Source of the DNA: Paenibacillus sp. FSL H8-0537
GTDB taxonomy: Bacteria; Bacillota; Bacilli; Paenibacillales; Paenibacillaceae
Direction: 5' to 3'
DNA: 64,000 nucleotides
Assembly: GCF_038051995.1 (NCBI RefSeq)
Contig: NZ_CP150290.1
Location: forward strand, 4,888,001 to 4,952,000
The number at the start of each line of letters is the position of its first letter. The stretch's first letter is position 1. A program made the translations under genes and the position numbers. This document shows, piece by piece, positions 1-8,743 of the stretch. Below the pieces are notes generated by a model. The model was not told the DNA's origin and made no database searches. It saw nothing but the letters and a program-made list of their open reading frames with translations.

Positions 1-270
1 TTCCCGCGACAGCTGCTGTTCGCTGCGTGTATCCTGAAGAGTAAACTTCAAAGTCTCAAGCTTCGACTCCACTGCTGTCATTTCCTTTTGAATCATCATC
101 ATAAAATCCGTTCCAGCAATTTGCCCCTCCTGCTCGCCTTTCGTAACGGCAAGCGTCCGCAGCTGATTCAAGTTCAGTGTAATCATGACACTGAAGATGG
201 CAAGCAAGCACACGATGACACTGGATACCAATTTAACCGTCAAAGATAAATGTAGATGTTTCTTTCTCAT
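1..270 (-). CDS. N-terminal part of a chemoreceptor-like membrane protein (cut by window edge)
   Basis: Only the first 90 codons are present; the gene runs off the left edge. The start ATG at 270 is preceded by a strong ribosome binding site (GGAGGGG, about 8 nt upstream). The product opens with a short basic cytosolic segment (MRKKHLHLS) and one hydrophobic helix at about residues 9-31. A polar, helix-prone stretch rich in Glu, Gln and Lys follows. This arrangement is typical of methyl-accepting chemotaxis proteins with an extracytoplasmic ligand domain after the first membrane helix. A sensor histidine kinase would look the same this early, so the family assignment is inference; no HAMP or signalling domain is visible in the window. 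Confidence 0.55.
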   Translation of the reverse strand, partial: MRKKHLHLSLTVKLVSSVIVCLLAIFSVMITLNLNQLRTLAVTKGEQEGQIAGTDFMMMIQKEMTAVESKLETLKFTLQDTRSEQQLSRE

Positions 271-401
271 GCTACCCGCTCCCCTCCAAAACAACATGAA
301 TCGTTAATCGACAATAAATCCACATTTATTTATAGGTATATAGAACCATATCATTAATTCTTTGTATCTAATGTATAATTTAAAGCATTTTTCAATGCAA
401 A

Positions 402-426
402 GAACCGCGAATTTCATTCGCGGTTC
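402..426 (-). terminator. hairpin downstream of the GH42 gene
   Basis: Arms GAACCGCGAA and TTCGCGGTTC form a perfect 10-bp stem with a 5-nt loop, just after the stop codon of the beta-galactosidase gene on the minus strand. The T-tract after it is short and broken, so termination strength is uncertain. Confidence 0.6.
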
Positions 427-446
427 CTGCACAAACGTTGGAATAA

Positions 447-2513
447 TTAACGAGATTTACGTTTTAAAATCCGAACATCATACGCAGCAAGCGCCAGTGC
501 AGCCCCCACTTGACCACCATTCAATACATCCTCATAAGAGTGGTCATCGAGCGCCACTTGTTGCTCTTGCGGTGTGAAGTTGGATACGAATACATAGTCT
601 GACTCCCCATCGCCGCGCAGCTGCGCGGTCACGCCTTCAGGCAGCTCGGTATCCAGCACTTTGCGAATGCCTTCCTGCTCCACTAGCGTCTTGAAGAAAT
701 CTGTGAAAAATGGTTCTTTATTGCGGGAAGCTACATAATACGCTTTCCCCTTGCCCAAGCGGTTTACCGTCAATGCCGGACGGCCAGCATAGAAATCTTC
801 TCCGTATACGGCCAGCGCCTCTGCGCCTTCAAGATGGATAAGGTCGCAAAGCTCATGCGCTTCGTACTCTCCGGACAAGCCAAGAGCATTGCCTTCCGAC
901 ATGACTACGCGATTCGTCTCGCCGTCATGAAGGGAATCAATCTCCTCTGACCAAATGCCGAGCGTTTTGCGAAGCGGCCCTGGGAAGCCCGTCAAGAAGC
1001 AAAGATCGCTTTCGTTAACGATGCCAGTCCAGTAAGTCGCAATAAACGTGCCGCCATTTTCAACAAACTTCTCAATAGCCTCGCCAACACCTGGACGCAC
1101 CATGTACAGCATAGGCGCGATCACGATTTTATATGAATCCAATGCGCATTCAGAATCAATAATGTCTACCGGGATGCCGAGCTCCCAGAATGGACGGTAA
1201 TGCTTGCGCGCTGTTTCCTCGTAATGAATGCCGCAGTTGCGCGGGCCTTGCGAATCTTTGACCGCCCAGCGGTTTTCCCAATCGTAAATGATCGCGACTT
1301 CCGGCTTAACCGTTGTGCCGACCACATCTTCAAGCTTCGTAAGCGCATGGCCTACGTCGGTCACATCTTTAAATACGCGGGTATGCTCATGTCCGACATG
1401 GTCAACGACCGAGCCATGCAGCTTTTCGCTGGAGCCGCGGCTTTTGCGCCATTGGAAATATTGCACGGTATCCGAGCCATGGGCTACGGCCTGCATGGAA
1501 GACAGCAAATGCATGCCCGGCTTCTTCAGCTTGCTGACCGGCTGCCAGTTCGTCATGCTTGGCGTGCTTTCCATCAGCATAAATGGCTTGCCGCCTTTGA
1601 GTGAGCGGAAAATGTCATGGTTGAAGCCGATCCAAGCCGCCAGCTCGCTATCGCTTTCCAAGCTGTGCCAAGTTGGGTAAGCATCCCACGAAATCATATC
1701 GAGCATATCCGCAAACTTCCAATAATTCAGCCCTTCGAAGTCGAGCATAAAATTAGTTGTAATCGGCAGCTCCGGATTAATGGCACGAAGCGGCTCCATT
1801 TCCTTACGGCAGAAGTCCACCGTCTGATCAGTAACAAAACGCATCCAGTCCACATTCATGCCGTGAACAGCTCTTTCTCCGCGGCGCGTTGGTGTATCGA
1901 CTTGGCTCCAATCGGTATAGGTGTGACTCCAGAACGTCGTCCACCAAGCATCATTCAATGCATCAAGTGTGCCATAACGCTGCTGCAGCCAGCCGCGGAA
2001 CGCCGCGGCGCACAGGTCGCAGTGACATTCGCCGCCGAACTCATTGGAAATATGCCAGCCAATAACAGCTGGATGGCTCGAATAACGCTCCGCAAGCTTC
2101 GTATTCATAATTTTCACTTTCTCGCGGTACACCGGAGAGGAGAAGCAATGATTATGACGTGCACCATGCAGATTGCGAATGCCATTTTCATCTACACGGA
2201 GCACTTCCGGGTATTTGGTGGACATCCATGCCGGTCTTGCTCCGCTAGGCGTTGCAAGCAGTGCATAAATGCCATTAGCCGCAAAGCGGTCGAGTAATTG
2301 ATCCATCCATTCAAAGGTAAAGACGCCTTCCTCTGGCTCAAGGGCAACCCAGCCGAAAATACCCACCGACATGACATTGCTGTGCGATAATTTCATTAAA
2401 CGAATATCTTCCTCTAAAATATGAGGATATTTAAGCCACTGGTCCGGATTATAATCCGCGCCATGAAGCATTTGGGGAATTTTCGAGCTGATTGGTGGAA
2501 ATTTGCTGCTCAT
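447..2513 (-). CDS. GH42 beta-galactosidase
   Basis: A 688-residue glycoside hydrolase of family 42, expected to cleave terminal beta-galactosides from oligosaccharides in the cytoplasm. The N-terminal TIM barrel carries the family hallmarks: YNPDQW near residue 21, the acid/base Glu in WHISNEFGG (about E158) and the nucleophile Glu in FMLMESTPS (about E315). A CHCDLC cluster at about 163-168 fits the zinc site of GH42 enzymes. The C-terminal third matches the trimerisation and beta-sandwich domains. An ATG 63 nt further upstream is in frame, but the ATG at 2513 has AGGAGG 8 nt before it and gives the usual family length. There is no signal peptide. A divergently transcribed AraC-type regulator is its immediate neighbour and probably controls it. 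The physiological substrate (lactose, galactan fragments or plant oligosaccharides) cannot be read from sequence. Confidence 0.93.
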   Translation of the reverse strand: MSSKFPPISSKIPQMLHGADYNPDQWLKYPHILEEDIRLMKLSHSNVMSVGIFGWVALEPEEGVFTFEWMDQLLDRFAANGIYALLATPSGARPAWMSTKYPEVLRVDENGIRNLHGARHNHCFSSPVYREKVKIMNTKLAERYSSHPAVIGWHISNEFGGECHCDLCAAAFRGWLQQRYGTLDALNDAWWTTFWSHTYTDWSQVDTPTRRGERAVHGMNVDWMRFVTDQTVDFCRKEMEPLRAINPELPITTNFMLDFEGLNYWKFADMLDMISWDAYPTWHSLESDSELAAWIGFNHDIFRSLKGGKPFMLMESTPSMTNWQPVSKLKKPGMHLLSSMQAVAHGSDTVQYFQWRKSRGSSEKLHGSVVDHVGHEHTRVFKDVTDVGHALTKLEDVVGTTVKPEVAIIYDWENRWAVKDSQGPRNCGIHYEETARKHYRPFWELGIPVDIIDSECALDSYKIVIAPMLYMVRPGVGEAIEKFVENGGTFIATYWTGIVNESDLCFLTGFPGPLRKTLGIWSEEIDSLHDGETNRVVMSEGNALGLSGEYEAHELCDLIHLEGAEALAVYGEDFYAGRPALTVNRLGKGKAYYVASRNKEPFFTDFFKTLVEQEGIRKVLDTELPEGVTAQLRGDGESDYVFVSNFTPQEQQVALDDHSYEDVLNGGQVGAALALAAYDVRILKRKSR

Positions 2514-2585
2514 CTGTTTAACCTCCTGTAATAGCGGCTCTCGTTTGACGAACGCCCATTCTTTAACTATATTCATATTATATAA

Positions 2586-2599
2586 TTCGATTTATCGAA
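2586..2599. promoter_or_regulatory. palindrome in the divergent GH42/AraC intergenic region
   Basis: TTCGAT-TT-ATCGAA is a perfect palindrome with a 2-nt centre, placed beside a TATAAT-like hexamer (2581-2586) that can be read on either strand. Its position between the divergent genes makes it a candidate operator, although AraC proteins more often use direct repeats. Confidence 0.4.
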
Positions 2600-2655
2600 A
2601 CTAAATCTAACAATATTCTTATCTCTATAAAAATATGAAACAGGATGTGCGGCAA

Positions 2656-3483
2656 ATGGATACAATTGCATTCCCGCTTGTAACAGATACCGAGCTTGCG
2701 CTGCCGCTTTTCGTCGACATTATCGGACATTGGGGCAATCAGGAGACAATCGATCGCATGAACGGCTTTCCTCACTATCAATGGCTGCAGGTTGCTTCTG
2801 GTGAAGGCGAGCTTATTATCGGGGAAAAAAGCTATTCGGTAAAAAATGGCCAAGGCTTTTGTCTGTTCCCCGGTGTACCGCATCGGTATTATGCCACCCG
2901 CGAGCCGTGGGATGTACATTTTGTAAGCTTTGGCGGCAGCCTATGCGAAACGCTGTTCGAGCAGGCAGGCATTACTGAATCTGGCGTCTATTCAACAGCA
3001 GATGGAGAGGTATTGATTTCACATATGCGCAGCATCTACGCCATGTCGCAGTCGGACCGCCCTTTCCTCGGGCTGGAATGCTCGAAGCTGCTCTATGCGA
3101 TGCTGCTCGATCTGATGAAGGTCGTTCGTGTCAGCTCTCATTCGGCGCATCAAAGCTTATCGCGGCTCCATCCCGTCATTCAGTACATTGAAGCACATGC
3201 TGGCAGCCTCATTACGATTGAGGATTTAGCAGGTGCGATTCATGTGACGCCGCAATACTTATGCCTACTATTCAAAAAAGCGATGCGCATGCGGCCGATG
3301 GAATACGTCAACCGCGAGCGTATCAGCCGCAGCAAGCAGCTGATGTTCCGCGAGAGCACGCTGAAAATGCAGGAAATTGCCAAGCTGTCCGGCTTCGACA
3401 GCGCAAGCTATTTCAGCTCCGTCTTCAAACGGCTGGAAGGCGTCGGTCCCGAACAGTTTAAAAAAATGCACGGCATGCGTTAA
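2656..3483 (+). CDS. AraC-family transcriptional regulator (cupin plus HTH)
   Basis: About 275 residues. The N-terminal half is a cupin-like sensor domain (the segment around GEGELIIGEKSY and FPGVPHRYY). The C-terminal ~100 residues are the double helix-turn-helix of AraC/XylS proteins, with TPQYLCLLFKKAMRMRPMEY and the second helix pair ending GFDSASYFSSVFKRLEGVGP. It sits divergently to the GH42 gene, a common arrangement for a sugar-responsive activator of the neighbouring hydrolase. An in-frame ATG at 2635 lacks a ribosome binding site; the ATG at 2656 has a weak one (CAGGATG), so the start is not certain. The inducer is unknown. Confidence 0.88.
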   Translation: MDTIAFPLVTDTELALPLFVDIIGHWGNQETIDRMNGFPHYQWLQVASGEGELIIGEKSYSVKNGQGFCLFPGVPHRYYATREPWDVHFVSFGGSLCETLFEQAGITESGVYSTADGEVLISHMRSIYAMSQSDRPFLGLECSKLLYAMLLDLMKVVRVSSHSAHQSLSRLHPVIQYIEAHAGSLITIEDLAGAIHVTPQYLCLLFKKAMRMRPMEYVNRERISRSKQLMFRESTLKMQEIAKLSGFDSASYFSSVFKRLEGVGPEQFKKMHGMR

Positions 3484-3680
3484 CCCAACTATTCGCATAA
3501 CGCTCGCTGAGACTAGACGCTTATTAGACACTCGGTACTGCGCCTAATTGGCTTGTTCGCCTTGCATGCCCACTAATGCAGCTAGCTTTCTAGTGGACTG
3601 CACGTCATGTTATAATGCCAGCATCTGCTTTATTTAATATGTCGTAACAAGTGGTTGTTTAGAAAGGAATGAAGAGAATA

Positions 3681-4853
3681 TTGAATAAACCTACGATTTT
3701 TGAGGAAATCGATCGTCATAGCGAGGAATTCAAGGCAATTTCCCGTTCGATTTTTGCAAATCCGGAGCTTGGGCATGAGGAATTTAAAGCCTCAGCGGCG
3801 CTGTGTGCGGAGCTGGTGCGTCAAGGATTTAGCGTTGAACGGGGCACGCTAGGGCTGGCTACTGCTTTCATCGCTACCTATGATACAGGCAAGCCTGGCC
3901 CTGTCGCCGCTTTTCTTTGTGAATACGACGCTTTGCCGGAAATCGGCCATGCCTGCGGCCATCATCTTATCTGCATGATGAGCATTGGAGCCGCGGTTGG
4001 CTTGAAATCGGTTTTAGAGGCGGGAAGCATTCGCGTCTACGGTACGCCTGCGGAAGAAACGAAGGGCGCCAAGGTGCCGATGGCAGAAGCCGGCTTGTTC
4101 GATGATTGCGATTTCGCCCTGATGGCGCATCCTTATCATACGTTTGAAAAATCCGGCGAATCGCTGGCGATGGACGCTGTGCAGTTCGAATTTACTGGAG
4201 CGGCAGCACATGCAGCAGCAAGCCCATATGAGGGCATTAATGCGCTCGATGCGGTTATCCAGCTGTTCAACAGCGTCAATGCCTTGCGCCAGCAAACCCG
4301 CAGTGATACGCGCATTCATGGCATTATTGATAATGGCGGCAAGGCGCCCAACATTATCCCTGACTATGCCTCGGCGAAATTTTATATTCGCTCGGCTTCG
4401 CGCACGTATACGAACGAGCTGACAGCGAAGGTGCTTCGCTGCGCCGAAGGTGCAGCCCTGCAAACAGGCTGCGAGCTGCGCACGAACCATTATGAGCTGT
4501 CTTATGATGAGCTGCGCACGAATGAGGCGCTGTCGGAGCAATTTTCCGCCAACCTGCTTGCCTCCGGCATTCAGCCGGAAGAAATTCAAATCGGCAAGGA
4601 CCATGGCTCGGTCGATCTCGGCAATGTGTCCACACACTGCCCAGCCATTCATCCTTATGTGAAAATCGTCGAGGAGCGTCTGCTGCTGCATACGGAAGGG
4701 TTCCGTGATGCAGCCATTACAGAGCAGGCGCTGGAGCGCATGATTTTCGGCGCGAAAATGCTTGCCGGAACGGCTGCGGATGTGTTCAATGACCCGGCTT
4801 TGCTAGCACGGATTAGAACGGAGTTTGAGCAGCAATCGTTAAATTTGAATTAA
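3681..4853 (+). CDS. M20-family amidohydrolase/dipeptidase
   Basis: About 390 residues, a zinc-dependent hydrolase of the M20 peptidase clan, closest in appearance to the M20 domain-containing protein 2/AbgB-like group that cleaves small amide or dipeptide bonds. Metal-binding signatures are EYDALPEIGHACGHH (residues ~85-99) and the EE of TPAEETKG (~125). The middle section (about 165-280, starting FEFTGAAAHAAASPYEGINAL) is the dimerisation domain. An ATG at 3669 overlaps the only good ribosome binding site (AGAAAGGA, 3661-3668). The TTG at 3681, 12 nt after it, is therefore the more plausible start. No linked transporter reveals the substrate. Confidence 0.85.
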   Translation: MNKPTIFEEIDRHSEEFKAISRSIFANPELGHEEFKASAALCAELVRQGFSVERGTLGLATAFIATYDTGKPGPVAAFLCEYDALPEIGHACGHHLICMMSIGAAVGLKSVLEAGSIRVYGTPAEETKGAKVPMAEAGLFDDCDFALMAHPYHTFEKSGESLAMDAVQFEFTGAAAHAAASPYEGINALDAVIQLFNSVNALRQQTRSDTRIHGIIDNGGKAPNIIPDYASAKFYIRSASRTYTNELTAKVLRCAEGAALQTGCELRTNHYELSYDELRTNEALSEQFSANLLASGIQPEEIQIGKDHGSVDLGNVSTHCPAIHPYVKIVEERLLLHTEGFRDAAITEQALERMIFGAKMLAGTAADVFNDPALLARIRTEFEQQSLNLN

Positions 4854-4865
4854 ATCGGTAATATA

Positions 4866-4913
4866 AGCAGCGGTAGTCTAAGACTTGAAAGTAAGTCTTA
4901 GACTACCGCTGCT
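4866..4913. terminator. perfect 21-bp hairpin after the M20 gene
   Basis: Arms of 21 nt (4866-4886 and 4893-4913, beginning AGCAGCGGTAGTC) pair without mismatch around a 6-nt loop. It lies between the M20 gene and the oppositely oriented GNAT gene, so it could serve both. No U-tract follows on the plus strand, so Rho-independent action is uncertain. Confidence 0.5.
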
Positions 4914-5000
4914 GTCAATTCATTTACGTTCTCTGATAGCCTAATAATCGAAACCGCCTACTCAGGCTTGCCACCAAAATGCTGTTGAATCTTCGCATAA

Positions 5001-5585
5001 TCAGATAACTTGGTTAGAACTCGTACTGAAGCGAAAGATTAGCTTATCGCCATCTTCAGGATGATGTCCAAGCTCTTCGGAGTAATTCCCATTGGTACAA
5101 GTGTTAAGGGTGTTGCGCCAGAAATGTTTGGCGCGTTCGTTTCGGTCGGTGCAATTCGTTTGCAGCTCCCAATTTCCTGGCATTATTTTAATAATCTGCC
5201 GAAATGCTTCTTCTCCGATGCCCTTGCCTCGATAATTACGTAATAGGAAAAATTCATTCATGTAATAATGAATAGAGGGAGGACATGGTATGAAAGGCGG
5301 AGTCGCCACAAAGGCAAGACCCGCAGGCAGATCATCCACTGTGATAAGATACGGGAATAATACGTTTGGGTGCTCCCACCAAATATCAAAAACGCGATTT
5401 TGTTCAGTCAAGGTACGGGTATCATCATTTTCAAACACTCCATAACGATTAATTTTGTGTCTCCACACTTCGGATAAATCATGCAAATATAGAGGGTAAA
5501 TGTTATTGATAATAAACTTCTCCTCTATACCGCATAGTCGAACGGTAACCTTTAATTGATTGATTTCATGATTAACGCGATCCAT
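5001..5585 (-). CDS. GNAT-family N-acetyltransferase
   Basis: A 194-residue protein of the GCN5-related N-acetyltransferase fold, which transfers an acetyl group from acetyl-CoA to an amine. The acetyl-CoA pyrophosphate-binding motif is visible as RNYRGKGIGEEAFRQI (about residues 115-130), preceded by the beta-strand segment YYMNEFFLL. The last part (NERAKHFWRNTLN) fits the final helix and strand. The start ATG at 5585 has GGAGGGGTT 7 nt upstream. The acceptor cannot be inferred. The gene stands alone between two hairpins. Confidence 0.85.
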   Translation of the reverse strand: MDRVNHEINQLKVTVRLCGIEEKFIINNIYPLYLHDLSEVWRHKINRYGVFENDDTRTLTEQNRVFDIWWEHPNVLFPYLITVDDLPAGLAFVATPPFIPCPPSIHYYMNEFFLLRNYRGKGIGEEAFRQIIKIMPGNWELQTNCTDRNERAKHFWRNTLNTCTNGNYSEELGHHPEDGDKLIFRFSTSSNQVI

Positions 5586-5731
5586 TTTGCAACCCCTCCG
5601 GTTTCGATACTCTCAATGATTGATATTAGTGAAATCACTGGTATGACTAATACCATGATTCTTTCCTAGCCTCAGTATAGAGTGGCTATCGAAACCTTTA
5701 TAGGCAGAGTATTCGTCCAATCATTTCTTAC

Positions 5732-5779
5732 CTAACAAAAGGCTCGTGTTGGTTTTATCCAACACGAGCCTTTTGTTAG
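5732..5779 (-). terminator. bidirectional intrinsic terminator
   Basis: Arms at 5732-5752 and 5759-5779 are perfectly complementary over 21 nt. The GC-rich core (GGCTCGTGTTGG/CCAACACGAGCC) is followed by TTTTGTTA in either direction. It overlaps the stop codon of the small HTH gene, which it would terminate on the minus strand. Confidence 0.8.
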
Positions 5780-6048
5780 GCTTTCGTATTATAAACAATT
5801 TTCTTAATGCTCTCATGGGATAGACAAAAGGAGCTCGCGAGCTCATCCACCGTTATGCGCTGTTGGAAAAGCTTCCGAATCTCTGCGTTTCGGTTCATAA
5901 GAAATTCACGATGTCCTGAAACATGTCCCCACTTTTTTCTACTTCCTTTGGGTGCGGGGATATACAGCGTCTTGCCTTGTATATATTTTTGAATTTCACA
6001 TAGTAAATTTTCTGGTAAAACGTCACTTGCTGAAACATAGTTTTTCAT
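5776..6048 (-). CDS. CD3324-family small HTH protein
   Basis: A 90-residue cytosolic protein matching the CD3324/Mor-activator-like small family: the N-terminal block ASDVLPENLLCEIQKYIQGK, the central YIPAPKGSRKKWG, and a C-terminal helix-turn-helix with TVDELASSFCLSHESIKKIV. Such proteins are presumed DNA-binding, but their targets are unknown. The start chosen (6048) has GAGGAAGGGG 8 nt upstream. An in-frame ATG 42 nt earlier has none. It is a single gene ending in a strong terminator. Confidence 0.8.
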   Translation of the reverse strand: MKNYVSASDVLPENLLCEIQKYIQGKTLYIPAPKGSRKKWGHVSGHREFLMNRNAEIRKLFQQRITVDELASSFCLSHESIKKIVYNTKA

Positions 6049-6140
6049 TGGCTTCGCCCCTTCCTCATAATTAGCGATGGAAAGTTGCAAAGCCTACATG
6101 ACTTACGATGTTTTAGCAGCCTTTTTTCGTTAACGTCTTG

Positions 6141-6377
6141 TTATACGGTAATAATAGGCTCCATGCAAACAACCGCGTCACTGTCATATAGACTTTGCAT
6201 GGAGCGAGTCTCGCAACTTCGCATCGGTAAGCCTTCACGAAGCATGGTTTGACTAACATCCTTCATATCGATATCCCTCGTTTCCCATAAAATATGCTTT
6301 GTTATAACTATTTCTTCATGATGTGGATGAATTCCTTTTACATTTCGGCATATAAATCCTTCACTAAAATGACTCCT
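6141..6377 (-). pseudogene. open frame without a start, possible gene remnant
   Basis: One minus-strand frame stays open for about 78 codons but has no ATG/GTG/TTG with a ribosome binding site in its first half. Its first internal ATG would leave only 36 codons. The composition looks protein-like (for example KGIHPHHEEIVITKHILW and YDSDAVVCMEPIITV), which suggests the 3' end of a gene whose 5' part is gone. I do not recognise the family. A 12-bp inverted repeat (GCTCCATGCAAA, 6158-6169 and 6194-6205) lies within it. Confidence 0.25.
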
Positions 6378-7341
6378 TCAGCTCCGGAATTACATATTGT
6401 GGCTCGCGTCCATATAGGCCGTCCACCAGATTGCGGGCGGCAAGCATCGCCATATTGAATCTCGTCTGATGAGTAGCCGAGCCAATATGCGGCAGCAGCA
6501 CCGCATTGTCAAGCTGGAGCAGCGGATTATCCGGCGTAACTGGCTCTTTTTCAAAAACATCCAGCCCTGCGCCCCGTATCGTACCGCTTCGCAGTGCCTC
6601 TACGAGCGCCGCCTCATCAACCGTCTCCCCTCGCGAGCAGTTAATAAAGATGGCGCTGCGCTTCATCATAGCAAACTGCGCCTTGCCAATCATATGCTTG
6701 GTCTCCGGCGTTAGCGGCGTCATCAGCACGATGAAATCAGACTCTTGGAGCAGTTGATCAAGCGGGCTGTACTGAACGCCAAGCTGCTGCTCAACGTCTG
6801 GCTTGCGCGAACGATTATAATAGCTGACTTCCATATCAAACCCGTATTTTGCGCGTCTGGCAATGGTTTCGCCAATGCGGCCCATACCAATGATGCCAAG
6901 CTTGGCGTGATGCACATCAATGCCGAACAAGGATGTGCCGATGCCGCGCTTCCACTCTCCTGCGCGAACGAGCTTGTCAAGCTCCGCCACCCGGCGGGCA
7001 GCAGCGAGCATAAGCGCCATCGTCAAATCTGCCACCGTATCATCGAGCACGTAAGGCGTGTGCGTACCGATAATGCCGCGTTTTTTCATCGCATCCAGAT
7101 CATTATTATTGTAGCCAACGGAAATGTTGCTGACTACTTTCAGCTTCGGTGCCGCCGACAGCAGACGCTCGCTGATCGCATTGCCCGCAGCAAGCAGCCC
7201 TTCCACTTCGCTAATTTCTTCCGCCAGCTGCGCGCCGGTAATCCCCTGCTCGCCCTCCCACATCCGGGTATCGCAATGCTCATCGAGGTAGTTTTTCACC
7301 TCTGGGGGTATTTTGCTCGAAATAAATACTTTTGGTTTCAT
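6364..7341 (-). CDS. D-isomer-specific 2-hydroxyacid dehydrogenase
   Basis: A 325-residue NAD(P)-dependent dehydrogenase resembling glyoxylate/hydroxypyruvate reductases. The nucleotide-binding motif is [16 protein letters not shown] (~149-164). Substrate and catalytic residues appear in [10 protein letters not shown], in [19 protein letters not shown] (Arg) and in the catalytic His of [12 protein letters not shown] (~282). An in-frame ATG 15 nt upstream is less likely because GGAGGT sits 8 nt before the ATG at 7341. The gene is divergent from an AraC regulator, suggesting substrate-inducible control. The exact 2-ketoacid substrate is not determinable. Confidence 0.9.
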   Translation of the reverse strand: MKPKVFISSKIPPEVKNYLDEHCDTRMWEGEQGITGAQLAEEISEVEGLLAAGNAISERLLSAAPKLKVVSNISVGYNNNDLDAMKKRGIIGTHTPYVLDDTVADLTMALMLAAARRVAELDKLVRAGEWKRGIGTSLFGIDVHHAKLGIIGMGRIGETIARRAKYGFDMEVSYYNRSRKPDVEQQLGVQYSPLDQLLQESDFIVLMTPLTPETKHMIGKAQFAMMKRSAIFINCSRGETVDEAALVEALRSGTIRGAGLDVFEKEPVTPDNPLLQLDNAVLLPHIGSATHQTRFNMAMLAARNLVDGLYGREPQYVIPELKESF

Positions 7342-7478
7342 GTTATAAACCTCCATTTTCCAGATTTCATGATGTTCCTGCTTTCCTGCTCTTGCCTTTA
7401 AGCCCTATCCACTCTACAATAAATCATATTGCCTCCCGGTACCAACAATCGATTTCGTTCCCTGAAGGAGGAGCAGCC

Positions 7479-8345
7479 TTGGAAGCCTTTAACGAGCAGG
7501 TTCCCTACGAGAACCCGTTGCTTTCTATCCGAATTTTTCGAACACAGCGCTCGACCAGCGAATTGATCAAATGGCATTATCACAAACAGCTGGAGCTCAT
7601 CTATATTATAAAAGGCAGTCTCAAGATCGATATTGAGGATGACAGCCTTGATCTTGAAAGCGGAGACATCGTTGTCCTCGGCTCAAGCCAGCTGCATCGC
7701 GACCGTAATGTTGGCAAGCTGGACTATATTGTGCTGCAATTCAATCTCGAGGATTTTTTCGATAACAGCACCATTCCTTATATCCGCTATTTTTCCGAGA
7801 CGGAAAATCCGCTGAGCCGCGCCAACTATATTTTTCGTGAAAATCAAGCAATTCGGCAGCAGGCAAGCCAAGCTATTACTGAGCTGCTGCATGAAGCAAC
7901 CCACAAAGAAACCGGCTATGAAATTGCCGTCAGTATCCAGATCAAGCAGCTGCTGCTGCTCATGCTGCGCGGCGACAGCCAGCGCATCCTGGCCAGGCAG
8001 GATGATTTTGACCATATCCGGCTCAAGCCCGTCCTTGATTATGTCGAGAACAATCTAGGCGAACGCATTCAGGTGGAGGACATGTGCCGAATTGTAAATA
8101 TGAGCTACTATTATTTCGTTAAGTTTTTCAAAAAAACGATTGGCCTTTCCTTTACCGAATACGTTAATTATCGCAAAATTAAATGGGCGGAGCGGATTTT
8201 GCTCACGAAGGACTTAAGCATTGCCGACGTAGGCGAGCGGATTGGCATGCCGAATATGGCCCATTTTTATAAAACCTTCAAAAAATACAACGACTGCTCC
8301 CCCAAGCAGTTCCAGCGCAAAATGCTGGAATGGGACCGCAGCTAA
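7479..8345 (+). CDS. AraC-family transcriptional regulator
   Basis: A 288-residue regulator with an N-terminal cupin domain (IKWHYHKQLELIYIIKGSL, HRDRNVGKLDYIVLQF) and a C-terminal AraC double HTH (NMSYYYFVKFFKKTIGLSF and IGMPNMAHFYKTFKKYNDCSP). The reading frame is open further upstream, but the TTG at 7479 is preceded by AAGGAGGA with a 6-nt gap. Homologues normally begin here, just ahead of the cupin. It is divergent from the hydroxyacid dehydrogenase, separated by 137 nt, and probably controls it. Effector unknown. Confidence 0.85.
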   Translation: MEAFNEQVPYENPLLSIRIFRTQRSTSELIKWHYHKQLELIYIIKGSLKIDIEDDSLDLESGDIVVLGSSQLHRDRNVGKLDYIVLQFNLEDFFDNSTIPYIRYFSETENPLSRANYIFRENQAIRQQASQAITELLHEATHKETGYEIAVSIQIKQLLLLMLRGDSQRILARQDDFDHIRLKPVLDYVENNLGERIQVEDMCRIVNMSYYYFVKFFKKTIGLSFTEYVNYRKIKWAERILLTKDLSIADVGERIGMPNMAHFYKTFKKYNDCSPKQFQRKMLEWDRS

Positions 8346-8493
8346 AGCTAATAGCTCCTCTGATTTAGGTTCCCATTTTCGTCTTTGGTTGTTAAGCTCT
8401 TAATCTTTGTTCTTTGTCTTTTGTACTTTTGTACTTTTGTTCTTCCTGCTCTTCAGACTTTGCTTTTTTTATTGTTTTTTAGGAGGAGCGAGG

Positions 8494-8657
8494 AGAGGAG
8501 GGGCTGGTGTGGAGAGGAGTGAAAGGTTTGAGCTGGAGAAGCGAAGCGTTCGCTTTTGCTGTCCAATTTCTACGATGCGGAGCATAGTTCAGAGAAATTG
8601 GGCAGCAATGGCGATCGTAGGCCAAACCTTTCACGCAGCGCAGCACAGCCCTTCCTC
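8494..8657 (+). repeat. structured dispersed repeat, copy A
   Basis: A 164-nt non-coding element with nested inverted repeats. The outer pairing is GAGGAGGGGCTG with CAGCCCTTCCTC and the second is GAAAGGTTTG with CAAACCTTTC. An internal mini-hairpin is GCGAAGCGTTCGC, and there is a long inner stem CCAATTTCT/AGAAATTGG. Its boundaries and key blocks (GGAGTGAAAGGTT, CTGGAGAA, AATGGCGATCG) recur on the other strand at 11356-11547, with different bases in the stems but conserved pairing. It lies downstream of phoP in a region without convincing genes. Confidence 0.65.
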
Positions 8658-8700
8658 ACCGAGCCGCCGCGCGCGTACACGCACCCCTAACAACCCATAA

Positions 8701-8743
8701 AAAAAGCTTGTCCACCTTAACTTTTAGGTGTGACAAGCTTTTT
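8701..8743 (-). terminator. intrinsic terminator of phoPR
   Basis: AAAAAGCTTGTC (8701-8712) pairs with GACAAGCTTTTT (8732-8743). On the minus strand the stem is followed by a run of T. The hairpin overlaps the last codons of phoP. Confidence 0.8.

Noticed and set aside
8407..8700. A possible 97-codon plus-strand gene
   Set aside because: It begins in a T-rich stretch and runs through the structured repeat; no ribosome binding site and no protein-like composition.
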